DNA of 64,000 nucleotides, taken from the NCBI RefSeq assembly GCF_900168255.1, contig NZ_LT799838.1, forward strand, positions 2,914,001 to 2,978,000. Direction: 5' to 3'. The position numbers and the translations under genes are program-made. Positions 18,962 to 29,727 of this stretch are shown here, piece after piece. The notes under the pieces were generated by a model. The model was not told the DNA's origin. It saw only the letters and a list, made by a program, of their open reading frames with translations, and made no database searches. The DNA comes from Psychrobacter sp. DAB_AL43B. GTDB lineage: Bacteria > Pseudomonadota > Gammaproteobacteria > Pseudomonadales > Moraxellaceae. Position 1 is the first letter of the stretch. Each line of letters starts with the position of its first letter.

Positions 18962-20257
18962 TTACTGATAACGATAACGGGCTGAACGCGCATGGGCTTC
19001 TAAGTCCTCGCGTTGCGCTAAAATATCTGCCGTCTCAGCTAGCGGCTTACTACCAGCCTCACTACAATAAATAATCGATGATTTCTTTTGGAAGTCATAA
19101 ACACCAAGCGGTGAAGAAAAACGTGCGGTACCGGATGTTGGGAGCACATGATTGGGTCCGGCACAGTAGTCACCAATCGCTTCTGGCGTATGACGACCCA
19201 TAAATATAGCGCCTGCGTGACGAATACTATCAAGCAATGCATCAGGGTTATCAACAGACAACTCTAAATGCTCAGGTGCGACGCGATTAATAACCGCCAT
19301 ACCTTCTGCACGGTCTTTTACTAAAATAAGCGCGCCGCGGTTTTTTAGCGAATCACGAGCGATATCCGCTTTTGGTAACTCTACTAATGCTTTTTCAATC
19401 TCAATTGCAACTTCTTCAAGCTGTTTTTCACAAGTAGTGACAAAAATCGCTTGGGCAATACGGTCATGCTCAGCTTGGGATAATAAATCCATGGCGAGCC
19501 AATCAGCGCGGTCTTGCGCTTCGCCTTCTGCATAGACCAGCACTTCAGAGGGACCAGCAATCATATCAATGCCTACTTGTCCAAATACGGCACGTTTGGC
19601 TGCCGCGACGTACTTATTACCCGGACCGGTGATTTTGTCTACTGCTGGAATGGTTTCGGTACCATAGGCCAATGCGGCCACCGCTTGCGCACCGCCGATG
19701 GTAAAGACACGGTCTACTTTTGCCAAATGTGCCGCTGCCAATACCAAAGGATTTAATACGCCTTTTGGTGCTGGCACGACCATGATAACCTCAGCGACGC
19801 CAGCAACTTTGGCAGGAATAGCATTCATCAATACGGAAGACGGATAAGAAGCCAAACCGCCCGGTACATAAATACCGACACGGTCAAGCGCTGTCACTTT
19901 TTGACCTAAGCGATTGCCCAGCTCATCATCATACTGCCATGTTTCTTGTACTTGGCGCTCATGAAACGTCTGTACCCGAGTCGCCGCTGTAATCAACGCT
20001 GTTTTTACTTTATCATCAAGATTTATAAAGGCTTCAGCAAGTGCCTCTTTAGATAGCTCTAACGCTTGCATCGTCGTCGCTGGATGTTGATCAAATTGCT
20101 GGGTCAATTCTAGTACGACGCTATCGCCACCATGACGCACTTTAGTAATAATATCATCCACAGTCTTTAGTAAATCAGCATCATTGACCGTTTCAAAAGC
20201 AAGCAGTTGTGTCAATTGACTGTCAAAATCGGCATCTTGAGTACTTAATTGGCGCAT
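18962..20257 (-). CDS. hisD: Histidinol dehydrogenase
   Basis: HisD performs the last two steps of histidine synthesis, oxidising histidinol to histidine with two NAD+. The 431 residues include [52 protein letters not shown], the zinc/catalytic region SQAEHD, and [10 protein letters not shown]. An AGGATAA site precedes the ATG. A hairpin at 20413-20459 lies in the gap after hisG. Confidence 0.97.
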   Translation of the reverse strand: MRQLSTQDADFDSQLTQLLAFETVNDADLLKTVDDIITKVRHGGDSVVLELTQQFDQHPATTMQALELSKEALAEAFINLDDKVKTALITAATRVQTFHERQVQETWQYDDELGNRLGQKVTALDRVGIYVPGGLASYPSSVLMNAIPAKVAGVAEVIMVVPAPKGVLNPLVLAAAHLAKVDRVFTIGGAQAVAALAYGTETIPAVDKITGPGNKYVAAAKRAVFGQVGIDMIAGPSEVLVYAEGEAQDRADWLAMDLLSQAEHDRIAQAIFVTTCEKQLEEVAIEIEKALVELPKADIARDSLKNRGALILVKDRAEGMAVINRVAPEHLELSVDNPDALLDSIRHAGAIFMGRHTPEAIGDYCAGPNHVLPTSGTARFSSPLGVYDFQKKSSIIYCSEAGSKPLAETADILAQREDLEAHARSARYRYQ

Positions 20258-20412
20258 GACTTTATCCTGTATTTGGGCATGGAATACGGCTGTAAAAAAT
20301 AAAAGGGCTAATATAAATAAATGGAAATTACTACTTCTTATAAGCCAGCTTATTTATTATTATCTGACTCAGATTATACTGAGCTTTTATTATCTGGCAA
20401 GCGAATACAACA

Positions 20413-20459
20413 AAACCAGTTTAGCACGCTATATCTATCCTAGAGCGCTAAACTGGTTT
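20413..20459 (-). terminator. Hairpin between hisG and hisD (possible attenuator)
   Basis: AAACCAGTTTAGC and GCTAAACTGGTTT form a perfect 13-bp stem with a 21-base loop, followed on the minus strand by TTTTGTTG. It lies about 60 bases after hisG and could partially terminate transcription before hisD-hisC or protect the upstream message. The T-run is short, so strength is uncertain. Confidence 0.5.
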
Positions 20460-20521
20460 AAAATTTTGTATGACAATGCTTTATATTACCAATGATTGGC
20501 AACGTTTTATAAGGGGCTGAT

Positions 20522-21217
20522 TTATGAAGCGCTGGCAATGCTGTCTTTAAAGCTATTCAAGATAGGCTCAAGGAGTGCAAATTTGCGCTTATAGCTGACC
20601 TGATTGACGATTAGACGGGATGAAACATCACAGATATGGTCGCGTGCTTCAAGCCCATTGGCGCGTAGTGTGTTACCAGTATCGACTACGTCGACAATCA
20701 AATCACCCAAACCAACCAACGGTGCAAGCTCCATTGAACCATATAGCTTAATCACATCTACCTGTTGACCTTGGCTGGCAAAATAAGCGCGGGCAACATT
20801 GACATATTTAGTGGCAATACGTAGACGACGATTCGGCAGTGGCGCATCCTTCACACCAGCGGTCATCAGTTTGCATTGAGCAATTTTTAAATCTAATAAC
20901 TCATAAACATGATTGGCACCATGCTCAAGTAGCACGTCTTTACCAGCCACCCCAAAATCAGCAGCACCGTGTTCAACGTACGTCGGCACGTCACTGGCGC
21001 GTAAAATCAATACGCGGACATTCGGGTTTGAGGTTGGGAAAATAAGCTTGCGCGACGCTTCAGGGTCTTCGAGAAGCTCAACACCGGCGGCGCGTAGCAA
21101 AGGCATCGTCTCTTCGAGAATACGACCCTTTGATAGCGCGAGCGTTAAGCCTGAAAACTCATCATTTACTTCATTTAATAAGCCGTTATTTGCTAGGCTG
21201 TTGGTTGCTTCAGTCAT
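20522..21217 (-). CDS. hisG: ATP phosphoribosyltransferase, short form
   Basis: HisG condenses ATP and PRPP in the first, feedback-controlled step of histidine synthesis. At 231 residues this is the short HisGS type that lacks the C-terminal regulatory domain and, in this family, needs HisZ as partner; hisZ is not in the window. Motifs include [38 protein letters not shown], and the PRPP loop [18 protein letters not shown]. It follows murA by 143 bases. Confidence 0.95.
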   Translation of the reverse strand: MTEATNSLANNGLLNEVNDEFSGLTLALSKGRILEETMPLLRAAGVELLEDPEASRKLIFPTSNPNVRVLILRASDVPTYVEHGAADFGVAGKDVLLEHGANHVYELLDLKIAQCKLMTAGVKDAPLPNRRLRIATKYVNVARAYFASQGQQVDVIKLYGSMELAPLVGLGDLIVDVVDTGNTLRANGLEARDHICDVSSRLIVNQVSYKRKFALLEPILNSFKDSIASAS

Positions 21218-21360
21218 AATGACTCGTGTCCGTGTGCAGTTGGTATTCCCATCACAGGGAATTCTTTGATTTTATAATGCCAAGCTTTTAAAGTTGTAAC
21301 GCCAATATTATCAATAACTGACGTCACAAGGCTAAATAGGATAGGATAAGCCGATCCATA

Positions 21361-22641
<1,281 letters not shown>

Positions 22642-22741
22642 CTAGCAATAAGTGTAAAAAATGATGGAAAACCAAATAGTATAAAACTGGCAACAATATT
22701 GCTAGTAGTAGAAAATCCGGTCATAGATGAAAAGTCATAGC

Positions 22742-22993
22742 CTAGCCTTGCGATTGAACTTCCCACTCAACAGGCGTTAACGCTTGAATATTGAGCGCAT
22801 GAATATCGCCACTCGCAATTTTGTCGTTTACCAAAGCATAAACCGCTTGCTGACGCTGAACGGCACGTTTGCCTTCAAAACTGGCATCAACCACGCGTAC
22901 ATCAAACTTAGTTCCTTGATTGGCAGCTTGAATAAAAGCATCCGGAAAGTGAGTTTGTAAAAATGCGATCAAATCGTCAGCGTTCATGCTCAT
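22742..22993 (-). CDS. ibaG: BolA/IbaG-family protein
   Basis: An 83-residue BolA-fold protein; BolA/IbaG proteins bind [2Fe-2S] clusters together with monothiol glutaredoxins, and E. coli IbaG is acid-stress linked. The conserved core VVDASFEGKRAVQRQQAVYA and the C-terminal IHALNIQALTPVEW identify it, and its place just upstream of murA matches E. coli ibaG-murA. An AAGGCAG site precedes the ATG; an internal ATG two codons later is an alternative start. Confidence 0.88.
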   Translation of the reverse strand: MSMNADDLIAFLQTHFPDAFIQAANQGTKFDVRVVDASFEGKRAVQRQQAVYALVNDKIASGDIHALNIQALTPVEWEVQSQG

Positions 22994-23121
22994 AGAATAT
23001 TCTGCCTTAAGGTTTAAAATAGGGTATAGATTTAAAGTGACGACATTATAACAAGAGTTTGACCATCTTACAGTACTGTCTTACGCAACTGAGTCTCAGT
23101 ATTAATGACAGTATTAGCTAA

Positions 23122-24072
23122 TTATTTAAGAGCTTTGTCCAAATAGCTCACCACTTGCGCGCGTACGTCATTGACCCAACGTAATGGCGGCGCCATCGCC
23201 CCAATGCTAGTGGCATGACTGGCACCTGCAATTTCACCCGTTTGAACGGTAACACCCGCGTCTTGTAATGCTTTGGTCATCTTAATAGTATTGGTAGGAT
23301 ACACAACTTTATCTTTTTCGGCAGTCAATAATAGATAAGGTGGTTGCTCGCCTTTGATTTGTCGGTCTGGCATCACTTCATCGGGCGTAGCGTCGGCAGC
23401 AAAAGCCGTCACGCTATCAAATTTACGAAAATCATAGCTATAAGGACCAGCAATACCAACCACCGTCTTGATGTCTTTTGGCTTAATACCGTAAGGCTTT
23501 AAAAAGTCCTCATTGGCGACGGCAGCAACGGCATTAAACGCGCCAGCAGAATGCCCAACGACTGCTAGGCGTTTTGGGTCAGCATGAAAACGCTCTGCGT
23601 TTTTATAGCTCCAAGCAATAGCTTGTGCTGTATCTTCGACATAATCAGGGTACACATGCTCAGGTGCTTTACGATAATTAATCACTGCGGTCACATAACC
23701 TGCTTGCGCAAGGCTTTGACCGACAAACGCATATTCTTCTTTAGTGCCGTTCTCCCATGAGCCACCATATACGAACACTACCATAGGATAAGTATCCGTA
23801 ATTGCCCGCTCACTCTGCATCGCTTTTGCAAGAGGTTTAGGATAATACATATCCAAATCTTGCGACGGCTTGTCGCCATAAAGAATATCTTTACTGACCC
23901 CAACACCGCCACTTGAGGTAAGACCATTAACGATAGCAAGCGCCGATAAAGCCTGTGCTTGCTGTGTTGCTAGAGCAATTCCACCGATTGCCAATGCCGC
24001 GGTAACCCCTGCGCTGATGATTTTCGGCGTCATTGCTTTGGCTCGCCGTGCATCCTTACTTAAACCCTTCAT
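23122..24072 (-). CDS. Secreted alpha/beta-hydrolase (carboxylesterase-like)
   Basis: The 316-residue product starts MKGLSKDARRAK, then has a hydrophobic segment ending near ATQQAQA that looks like a signal peptide. The hydrolase fold shows the oxyanion-region VFVYGGSWENGTKEEYAFVG and the nucleophile elbow VVGHSAGAFNAVA, with a candidate acid in LTAEKDKVV and His in GASHATS. The substrate is unknown; it resembles BD-FAE and carboxylesterases acting on small esters. The frame opens eight codons earlier, but only the 24072 ATG has an AGGGA site. It stands alone after ibaG. Confidence 0.8.
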   Translation of the reverse strand: MKGLSKDARRAKAMTPKIISAGVTAALAIGGIALATQQAQALSALAIVNGLTSSGGVGVSKDILYGDKPSQDLDMYYPKPLAKAMQSERAITDTYPMVVFVYGGSWENGTKEEYAFVGQSLAQAGYVTAVINYRKAPEHVYPDYVEDTAQAIAWSYKNAERFHADPKRLAVVGHSAGAFNAVAAVANEDFLKPYGIKPKDIKTVVGIAGPYSYDFRKFDSVTAFAADATPDEVMPDRQIKGEQPPYLLLTAEKDKVVYPTNTIKMTKALQDAGVTVQTGEIAGASHATSIGAMAPPLRWVNDVRAQVVSYLDKALK

Positions 24073-24344
24073 AGCAGTATCCCTGTTATATATCATTCAG
24101 TCAATATCATCCAGCCAGCGATAGTGCCATGACCGTTTGTTATTTTATCTGTGCCATCTCATCTGGATTTTACTGCTCATATATTTTTTACTGTTCATAT
24201 CTTACGGGCTGACTGCGGATTTATCGTGCTTTTACTGTTATGAATATTTAGGCTTATTGTGAGTAGCATTTTGACGGTTTGAGGCGTCCGAAAGTCGTCA
24301 TTAAATATTATGATTTCAAAATAAAAAAGCTGCACTTATAACGA

Positions 24345-24492
24345 TATAGTAGATTCACTTTAAAAAAGATACAGTGCTATTGGCTATAAATTTTTTGCAG
24401 CCTCTGTCACGCCTGCGAACAGCAAGCAAGAAAAAATTATAGCCAATAGCACGTTATTACAATCGTATCGCTTTTATTTTGAACTGACTATA
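24345..24492. mobile_element. MITE-like inverted-repeat element (148 bp)
   Basis: The ends are 28-base imperfect terminal inverted repeats (TATAGT, TTCA, TAAAA and GATAC blocks shared; 20 of 28 match). Inside them GTGCTATTGGCTATAA (24374-24396 with its T-run) pairs with 24431-24452 over about 22 bases. The core is more GC-rich. Ends in TA...TA could be TA target duplications as in IS630/Tc1-type elements. It has no coding capacity. It begins 13 bases after the dolP-like gene stop. The structure is seen; the mobile nature is inferred. Confidence 0.5.
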
Positions 24493-24505
24493 TTAGGCAA
24501 CCTAT

Positions 24506-25342
24506 TTACTGGTTTTGATACAGGTCAATATACGGACTCGATGAAGGCTCATTGACTGGCGAACCATCTTCTGTGATGATAATCGGAGTGGCATTGATAG
24601 CCGTATCTGCTGCTATCGAACTGTTTGCCTCGGGGGCTGCTCTGCTGTTAACAGCTGGCCCTTTGGTAGGATTGGCTAAATTGTTCTCGTACATAATGTC
24701 ATCGCTACCGAGCTTTACCCCTCTATCGTCGACGACGGTGGTCAGCAGTACCAATTCTGTGATGCCAACTGTATTATTGGCGATATCGATCAAGTGGCTT
24801 TGTTGCGTCGGTGTCATACGGCCCATGATATAAACCACGCCATTATTAGTCACTGCTTTTATCTGTGAGGCTTTAACACCATTAGCTGTGGCTGTTTTTG
24901 CCATTAGCTTCGATGTGATATAGCCGTCATGGACGGTTTGGCTATAGCCTTTTGAGGCACCGATGGTCAGCTCATTATAAACTTGGCGAACGTCTGGCAT
25001 AGAGCCAACGACTTTTCCGATTTCGGTCTTGATTGCCTCAGTCGGCACTTCGCCAGTAAGCAATACGGTGCTATTAAAGCTATCAATACTCATGCGACTG
25101 GTTTGCTGCAAATTTTCCTGCAAACCATAAACGTTAATCTTGACAGTATGTTCGATACTACGATCGAGCAGACGCTGCGGAATGGTACGCTCAGTCATCG
25201 GCACGCCATACGTGCCTTCTGTACTATTGGTCAAATAGTTGGTGGTACAGCCAGTAGTTATAATGCTAGACATTAGCATCACGCCAATCGCGGTACGGCG
25301 TGATGAGCCAAAAATAGCAGTGCGCAAATGCATCCGTGTCAT
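24506..25342 (-). CDS. dolP: BON-domain outer-membrane lipoprotein (DolP/YraP-like)
   Basis: E. coli DolP is an outer-membrane lipoprotein with two BON domains that supports envelope integrity and BamA. This 278-residue product has a basic start, a hydrophobic segment and a lipobox-like ITTGC. Two BON-type repeats follow (about residues 65-125 and 140-205), with VLLTGEVPTEAIKTEIGKVV and GVVYIMGRMTPTQQSHLIDI. The roughly 75-residue C-terminal extension is low in complexity and not found in E. coli DolP. The nearby yraN and rsmI match the E. coli rsmI-lpoA-yraN-diaA-dolP neighbourhood, though lpoA and diaA are absent here. Confidence 0.85.
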   Translation of the reverse strand: MTRMHLRTAIFGSSRRTAIGVMLMSSIITTGCTTNYLTNSTEGTYGVPMTERTIPQRLLDRSIEHTVKINVYGLQENLQQTSRMSIDSFNSTVLLTGEVPTEAIKTEIGKVVGSMPDVRQVYNELTIGASKGYSQTVHDGYITSKLMAKTATANGVKASQIKAVTNNGVVYIMGRMTPTQQSHLIDIANNTVGITELVLLTTVVDDRGVKLGSDDIMYENNLANPTKGPAVNSRAAPEANSSIAADTAINATPIIITEDGSPVNEPSSSPYIDLYQNQ

Positions 25343-25559
25343 GATTTACCTCTTAGAACATGGTTTATAATAATTGAATAGTTGATAGTGTCGATGTAAA
25401 AGTAGTGATGTAAATTTGATTCAATTAATGATTTTTAATACCGCTACTTTACTTAATTTTTATGGTAGACAGTTAGTCTTTTGGTAAAGACAGCTTGATG
25501 CAATTATTTATTTCGCTATCAAATTAAACAATCTTAAAACAAGCGATCAAAAACCTTTA

Positions 25560-26069
25560 CTACCAAGCTGCCGTTATAAAAGCGCCTTTTAGCCATTCCG
25601 GCTGAACATTTTCCGACTGCGTTTTAGGGATGTTATTTATCTGATTGTTATGATTGTTATTGTCGATAGTATTGTAAGCCATCACATCAAACCGGCATTC
25701 ATAATCGTTATATTTAGGATGTTGTTGCAAAAAATAGCGTGCTGCTTTGATAATTTTACGTTGTTTACTTGCCGTTACGCTGAGCGCAGCATCACCAAAA
25801 TCTGAACGCTGCCTTTGACGCACTTCAACAAAGACCAGTGTCGACCACGCCTGCCCTTTTTCTAACATGACTAAGTCCAGCTCGCCAACTTTAGGCTGCT
25901 GCCAATTTTGCGCAATCAATATCAGCCCTTGCGCCCGTAAAAACTCACAGGCCTGTTGTTCAAAACGGCTACCTTGTCGCTGTTTTGGGGAGGTTAGAGT
26001 CAAAGGTTTATCATTCACCATCACGTCTATTGGTCTACTTAACATTTCAGAATTATCATAGCACAACAT
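25560..26069 (-). CDS. yraN: YraN/UPF0102-family nuclease-fold protein
   Basis: UPF0102 proteins have a restriction-endonuclease-like fold and no settled role. The 169 residues contain the family core GSRFEQQACEFLRAQGLILI, KVGELDLVM and VFVEVRQRQRSDFGDAALSV (the E-x-D...E-x-R arrangement of the fold). An N-terminal extension of about 30 residues and an N-rich stretch near residue 145 are additions. An AAGGTGG site lies 10 bases before this ATG; a later start nearer the conserved core is possible. Confidence 0.85.
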   Translation of the reverse strand: MLCYDNSEMLSRPIDVMVNDKPLTLTSPKQRQGSRFEQQACEFLRAQGLILIAQNWQQPKVGELDLVMLEKGQAWSTLVFVEVRQRQRSDFGDAALSVTASKQRKIIKAARYFLQQHPKYNDYECRFDVMAYNTIDNNNHNNQINNIPKTQSENVQPEWLKGAFITAAW

Positions 26070-26235
26070 GCTAAACTAACCACCTTTGCGTGTTTCTGTG
26101 CGTGCTTATGATGATTTAATGATTCACTCTTTATATGAGTAATACTTTTTATATAAGTGATGTTTTATCAATCATCGCGCCGTATCCATTTATCTATCCC
26201 CTTTTTATCTATCAAATTAATGACCCGAGGTTTTC

Positions 26236-27207
26236 ATGTCTAGCCCTACCGCGATGCCAGCTTGTCTATATATCGTTGCCACGCCGATTGGTAATCTTAG
26301 CGACATGACGCCGCATGCGATTGATGTCTTAAAGCAAGTCGCCATCATTGCCTGTGAGGATACGCGCACCTCAGGTAAGCTATTGTCACATTTTGGCATT
26401 GATACCAAAGGCGGTAAAGCTGACGATACAAAAGATGCCGCGGCTCATAACACTGAAATCAATACCGAAGATGGTGTTGCAAATGATGCTGATACCACAT
26501 CAAAGCAAAAAGGACATAATAAGCTTTGGGCTTATCATGAGCACAATAGCGCCATTCAAACGCCTAAAATTATTGAGATGATTGAGCAAGGTCATTCGGT
26601 TGCTTTGATTAGTGATGCCGGTACGCCACTGATCAGTGACCCCGGTTATCAATTGGTACAAGCCGCCCATTCTGCAGGCGTTCGAGTATCACCTATTATT
26701 GGCGCCTCCGCTGCTATTGCTGCGTTATCGGTTGCAGGGCTGCCCTCAGATCGCTTTAGCTTCATTGGATTCTTACCAGCAAAAACGCATGGTCGCCAAA
26801 AACAACTCTCTACCCTAAATACGCGTACTGAAACTTTGATATTTTATGAAGCGCCGCATCGTATTATTGCCAGCTTAGAAGATATGGCCGCCATATTTGG
26901 CGCAGAGCGCGAAGTGACGTTTTGCCGTGAATTGACCAAAACCTTTGAGACGGTACGTAAAAGCACGCTTGGCGCTTTGGTTGAGTTTGTCAAAGCAGAT
27001 GACAATCAGCAGCGCGGTGAGATCGTTGTGGTGGTCGCTGGGGTCAAGGTGGCACAAGATGATGACGATATCAGCATTCATGATAAATTATTACAACGCC
27101 TGCTAGAAGATTTATCCGTTAAAAAAGCGGCTGCCTTAGGCGCTGATATCACTGGGGTAAAAAAGAACGCCTTATATCAGCGCTTACTTGAGCTACAAGC
27201 CGAATAA
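26236..27207 (+). CDS. rsmI: 16S rRNA (cytidine1402-2'-O)-methyltransferase
   Basis: RsmI 2'-O-methylates C1402 in the decoding centre of 16S rRNA with S-adenosylmethionine. The 323 residues start with CLYIVATPIGNLSDMTPHAI and include IIACEDTRTSGKLLSHFGI, ALISDAGTPLISDPGYQLV and FYEAPHRI. An insertion of about 40 hydrophilic residues (57-95) lies between the HFGI and YHEHN motifs, where E. coli RsmI has almost none. It is divergent from yraN, with a GAGG ribosome binding site. Confidence 0.95.
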   Translation: MSSPTAMPACLYIVATPIGNLSDMTPHAIDVLKQVAIIACEDTRTSGKLLSHFGIDTKGGKADDTKDAAAHNTEINTEDGVANDADTTSKQKGHNKLWAYHEHNSAIQTPKIIEMIEQGHSVALISDAGTPLISDPGYQLVQAAHSAGVRVSPIIGASAAIAALSVAGLPSDRFSFIGFLPAKTHGRQKQLSTLNTRTETLIFYEAPHRIIASLEDMAAIFGAEREVTFCRELTKTFETVRKSTLGALVEFVKADDNQQRGEIVVVVAGVKVAQDDDDISIHDKLLQRLLEDLSVKKAAALGADITGVKKNALYQRLLELQAE

Positions 27208-27261
27208 TTTTTAGATAAAAAAAACAGACACATTTATAAATTTATTAAGGAGACATAAGCA

Positions 27262-28281
27262 ATGTACGACGTAATGGCGATAGGCAATGCCTTGGTTGAC
27301 CACGAGTATGTGTTATCAGATGCAGCATTAGAAGAAACTGATCTGACCAAAGGTAATATGACGCTGGCAGGCATTGAAGAGCAACAGCAATTATTGGCTT
27401 ATTTTAAACTCGCAGAAATCAAACCGTCAAAACACGCCGGTGGTGGCTCAGCGGCCAATGCGATGTACGCTTTTGCAAGTTTAGGCGGCAAACCTTTTTA
27501 TGCCTGCCGCGTTGGCGATGATAAGCAAGGTGAGTTTTACCTAAAAGACTTGCATGAGGCAGGCGTAGCCACCTCTCCACAATCTATCCATGCAGGTGGT
27601 GTGACCGGCTCATGTGTGGTTGCAGTCACTGAAGATGGCGAACGCACCATGCAGACATTCCTTGGCACATCAAGTGATATTACCGCTGATAATGTCGATT
27701 TTGAAGCGCTAACACAGGCTGATTGGCTATATTTAGAAGGCTACTTAGCCATGTCTGAAGGTATCCAACCAGCGATGAACCAATTGCGTCAACAAGCAGG
27801 AATTCATGGTGCTAAGATTGCGGTGAGCTTTGCCGACCCAGCGGTGGTGAAGTTTGCTAAAGACGGTCTACTTAATATGCTCGGCAATAAAGTCGCGGTG
27901 ATATTTTGTAATAGTGAAGAAGCAAAATTATTCACCGATAAAAAGCAGCATAAATCTGCTGCGCGTGCCTTACTTGAGCATTGCCAAACTGCGGTTGTCA
28001 CTGATGGTTCAAATGGTGCCGTGATCGCTCATAAACCAAATGACGAGTCAGAGGTTGAGATTTACGACGTTCCTACGCCAGTAGTGACCAATGTCATTGA
28101 TACCAATGGTGCTGGCGATAACTACTCTGGGGCGTTTTTATACGCATTATCGCAGCACTATAGTTTGTCAGAATGTGGTCGTCTTGCCAGCGAAGTCGCC
28201 GCACAAGTCATTCAACAGTTCGGTCCACGTTTAGAGTCGCAAAACTACCAAGAAATTGCAAAACGTGTATTGTCTGCTTAA
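27262..28281 (+). CDS. PfkB-family sugar/nucleoside kinase (adenosine kinase-like)
   Basis: The 339 residues belong to the PfkB (ribokinase) family. The glycine motif HAGGGSAANAMYAFASLGGK (about 60-79) and the catalytic C-terminal signature DTNGAGDNYSGAFLYA are intact; Asp in GAGD would be the general base. Proteins of this subtype are usually annotated as adenosine kinase, but the substrate cannot be read from the sequence. AAGGAG precedes the ATG and a terminator follows. It lies 54 bases after rsmI. Confidence 0.85.
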   Translation: MYDVMAIGNALVDHEYVLSDAALEETDLTKGNMTLAGIEEQQQLLAYFKLAEIKPSKHAGGGSAANAMYAFASLGGKPFYACRVGDDKQGEFYLKDLHEAGVATSPQSIHAGGVTGSCVVAVTEDGERTMQTFLGTSSDITADNVDFEALTQADWLYLEGYLAMSEGIQPAMNQLRQQAGIHGAKIAVSFADPAVVKFAKDGLLNMLGNKVAVIFCNSEEAKLFTDKKQHKSAARALLEHCQTAVVTDGSNGAVIAHKPNDESEVEIYDVPTPVVTNVIDTNGAGDNYSGAFLYALSQHYSLSECGRLASEVAAQVIQQFGPRLESQNYQEIAKRVLSA

Positions 28282-28337
28282 GCAATCAGGCCCAACATTT
28301 AACAGTATTTAGCAACTATTTAGATAGTTTAACGAAT

Positions 28338-28372
28338 AAAAAAAGCCCATATCAAATCGATATGGGCTTTTT
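28338..28372. terminator. Bidirectional terminator, PfkB kinase / metY
   Basis: AAAAAGCCCATATC pairs with GATATGGGCTTTTT around a five-base loop, with A- and T-runs on both sides. It lies between convergent genes. Confidence 0.9.
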
Positions 28373-28416
28373 CATTTATAAACGCTTATGCACTTAACGA
28401 AGCAAAAATCTGCAAA

Positions 28417-29727
28417 CTAAGCAGAAGCCAATGCTTGCTCTAAATCTGCTTTGATATCTTCGATGTGTTCAATACCAATCGACAAACGAACCATATCGGT
28501 ACTTACGCCTGCGTTTTCAAGCTCTTGCTCACTGAGCTGACGGTGTGTCGTCGTCGCTGGATGGCACGCTAACGATTTGGCATCACCAATATTGACCAAG
28601 CGCGTAATCAGCTGTAAGGCATCGATAAAGCGCGCACCTGCTTCGAGTCCACCTTTTACCCCAAAGGTCAAAATAGCAGATGGCGTACCCTTCATGTATT
28701 TTTTGGCAAGCTCATGATCAGGATGATCTGGCAAACCGGCATATTTTACCCACGCTACTTTGTCATGATCACGCAGATACTCAGCAACGGCCTGCGCGTT
28801 TTGTACATGACGCTCCATGCGTAAGCTTAAAGTTTCCATACCCTGCATAATACCAAAGGCATTGAGCGGGCTAAGTGCCGCGCCGGTATTACGTAGCGGC
28901 GCAACACGTGCACGAGCAATGAATGCAGCAGCGCCAACGTCCTTAACAAAGTTTACGCCATGATAACTGGCATCAGGCGTATTAAGTAGCGGGAAGCGCT
29001 CAGGATAATCGCCCCAAGGGAATGTACCGCTATCGACAATAGCGCCACCAATCGAGGTACCTGTACCGCTCATATATTTGGTCAATGAATGAATGACGAT
29101 ATCAGCACCAAACTCAAACGGACGACATAGCGCAGGCGTCGCAACCGTACTATCAATCACTACCGGTACGCCGTACTCGTGAGCGATATCACTAAGCACT
29201 TGGATATCCACAATATTACCCAGTGGGTTGCCAATACTTTCAGCAAAGACCATCTTAGTTTTATCATCGATTAAATCACGAATCGCTTCAGGATTTTTGT
29301 AGTCAAAAAAGCGTACTTCGATACCTTGACGCGACAGTGCATGGGCAAATAAATTATAAGTGCCGCCATACAAAGTCGATACCGCAACGATATTATCACC
29401 GGCTTCACAGATAGTTTGAATGGCATAAGTAATAGCAGCCATCCCTGACGCAACCGCAAGCGCACCAATACCGCCCTCGAGCGCGGCAACACGTTCTTCT
29501 AATACCGTATTGGTCGGGTTCATGATACGGGTATAAATATTGCCTGCAACCTTTAGGTCAAATAAATCTGCACCGTGCTGCGTATTATCAAACGCATACG
29601 AGCTGGTATGATAAATAGGCACGGCAACCGCTTTAGTCGTCGGTTCAACGCTATATCCGGCATGAATAGCCAGCGTTTCAAGACGTTGCTGGTGTTGTGG
29701 TTGGCTAACTGATTGTTCGTCACTCAT
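28417..29727 (-). CDS. metY: O-acetylhomoserine sulfhydrylase (aminocarboxypropyltransferase)
   Basis: MetY makes homocysteine from O-acetylhomoserine and sulfide in methionine synthesis. The 436 residues start MSDEQSVSQPQHQQRLETLA and show the Cys/Met PLP-dependent family features: ALEGGIGALAVASGMAAITY, the substrate region ESIGNPLGNIVDI, and the Schiff-base lysine in SLTKYMSGTGTSIGG. Two ATG codons are adjacent; AGGAG is better spaced for the second. No SAM riboswitch was seen upstream. Confidence 0.93.
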   Translation of the reverse strand: MSDEQSVSQPQHQQRLETLAIHAGYSVEPTTKAVAVPIYHTSSYAFDNTQHGADLFDLKVAGNIYTRIMNPTNTVLEERVAALEGGIGALAVASGMAAITYAIQTICEAGDNIVAVSTLYGGTYNLFAHALSRQGIEVRFFDYKNPEAIRDLIDDKTKMVFAESIGNPLGNIVDIQVLSDIAHEYGVPVVIDSTVATPALCRPFEFGADIVIHSLTKYMSGTGTSIGGAIVDSGTFPWGDYPERFPLLNTPDASYHGVNFVKDVGAAAFIARARVAPLRNTGAALSPLNAFGIMQGMETLSLRMERHVQNAQAVAEYLRDHDKVAWVKYAGLPDHPDHELAKKYMKGTPSAILTFGVKGGLEAGARFIDALQLITRLVNIGDAKSLACHPATTTHRQLSEQELENAGVSTDMVRLSIGIEHIEDIKADLEQALASA

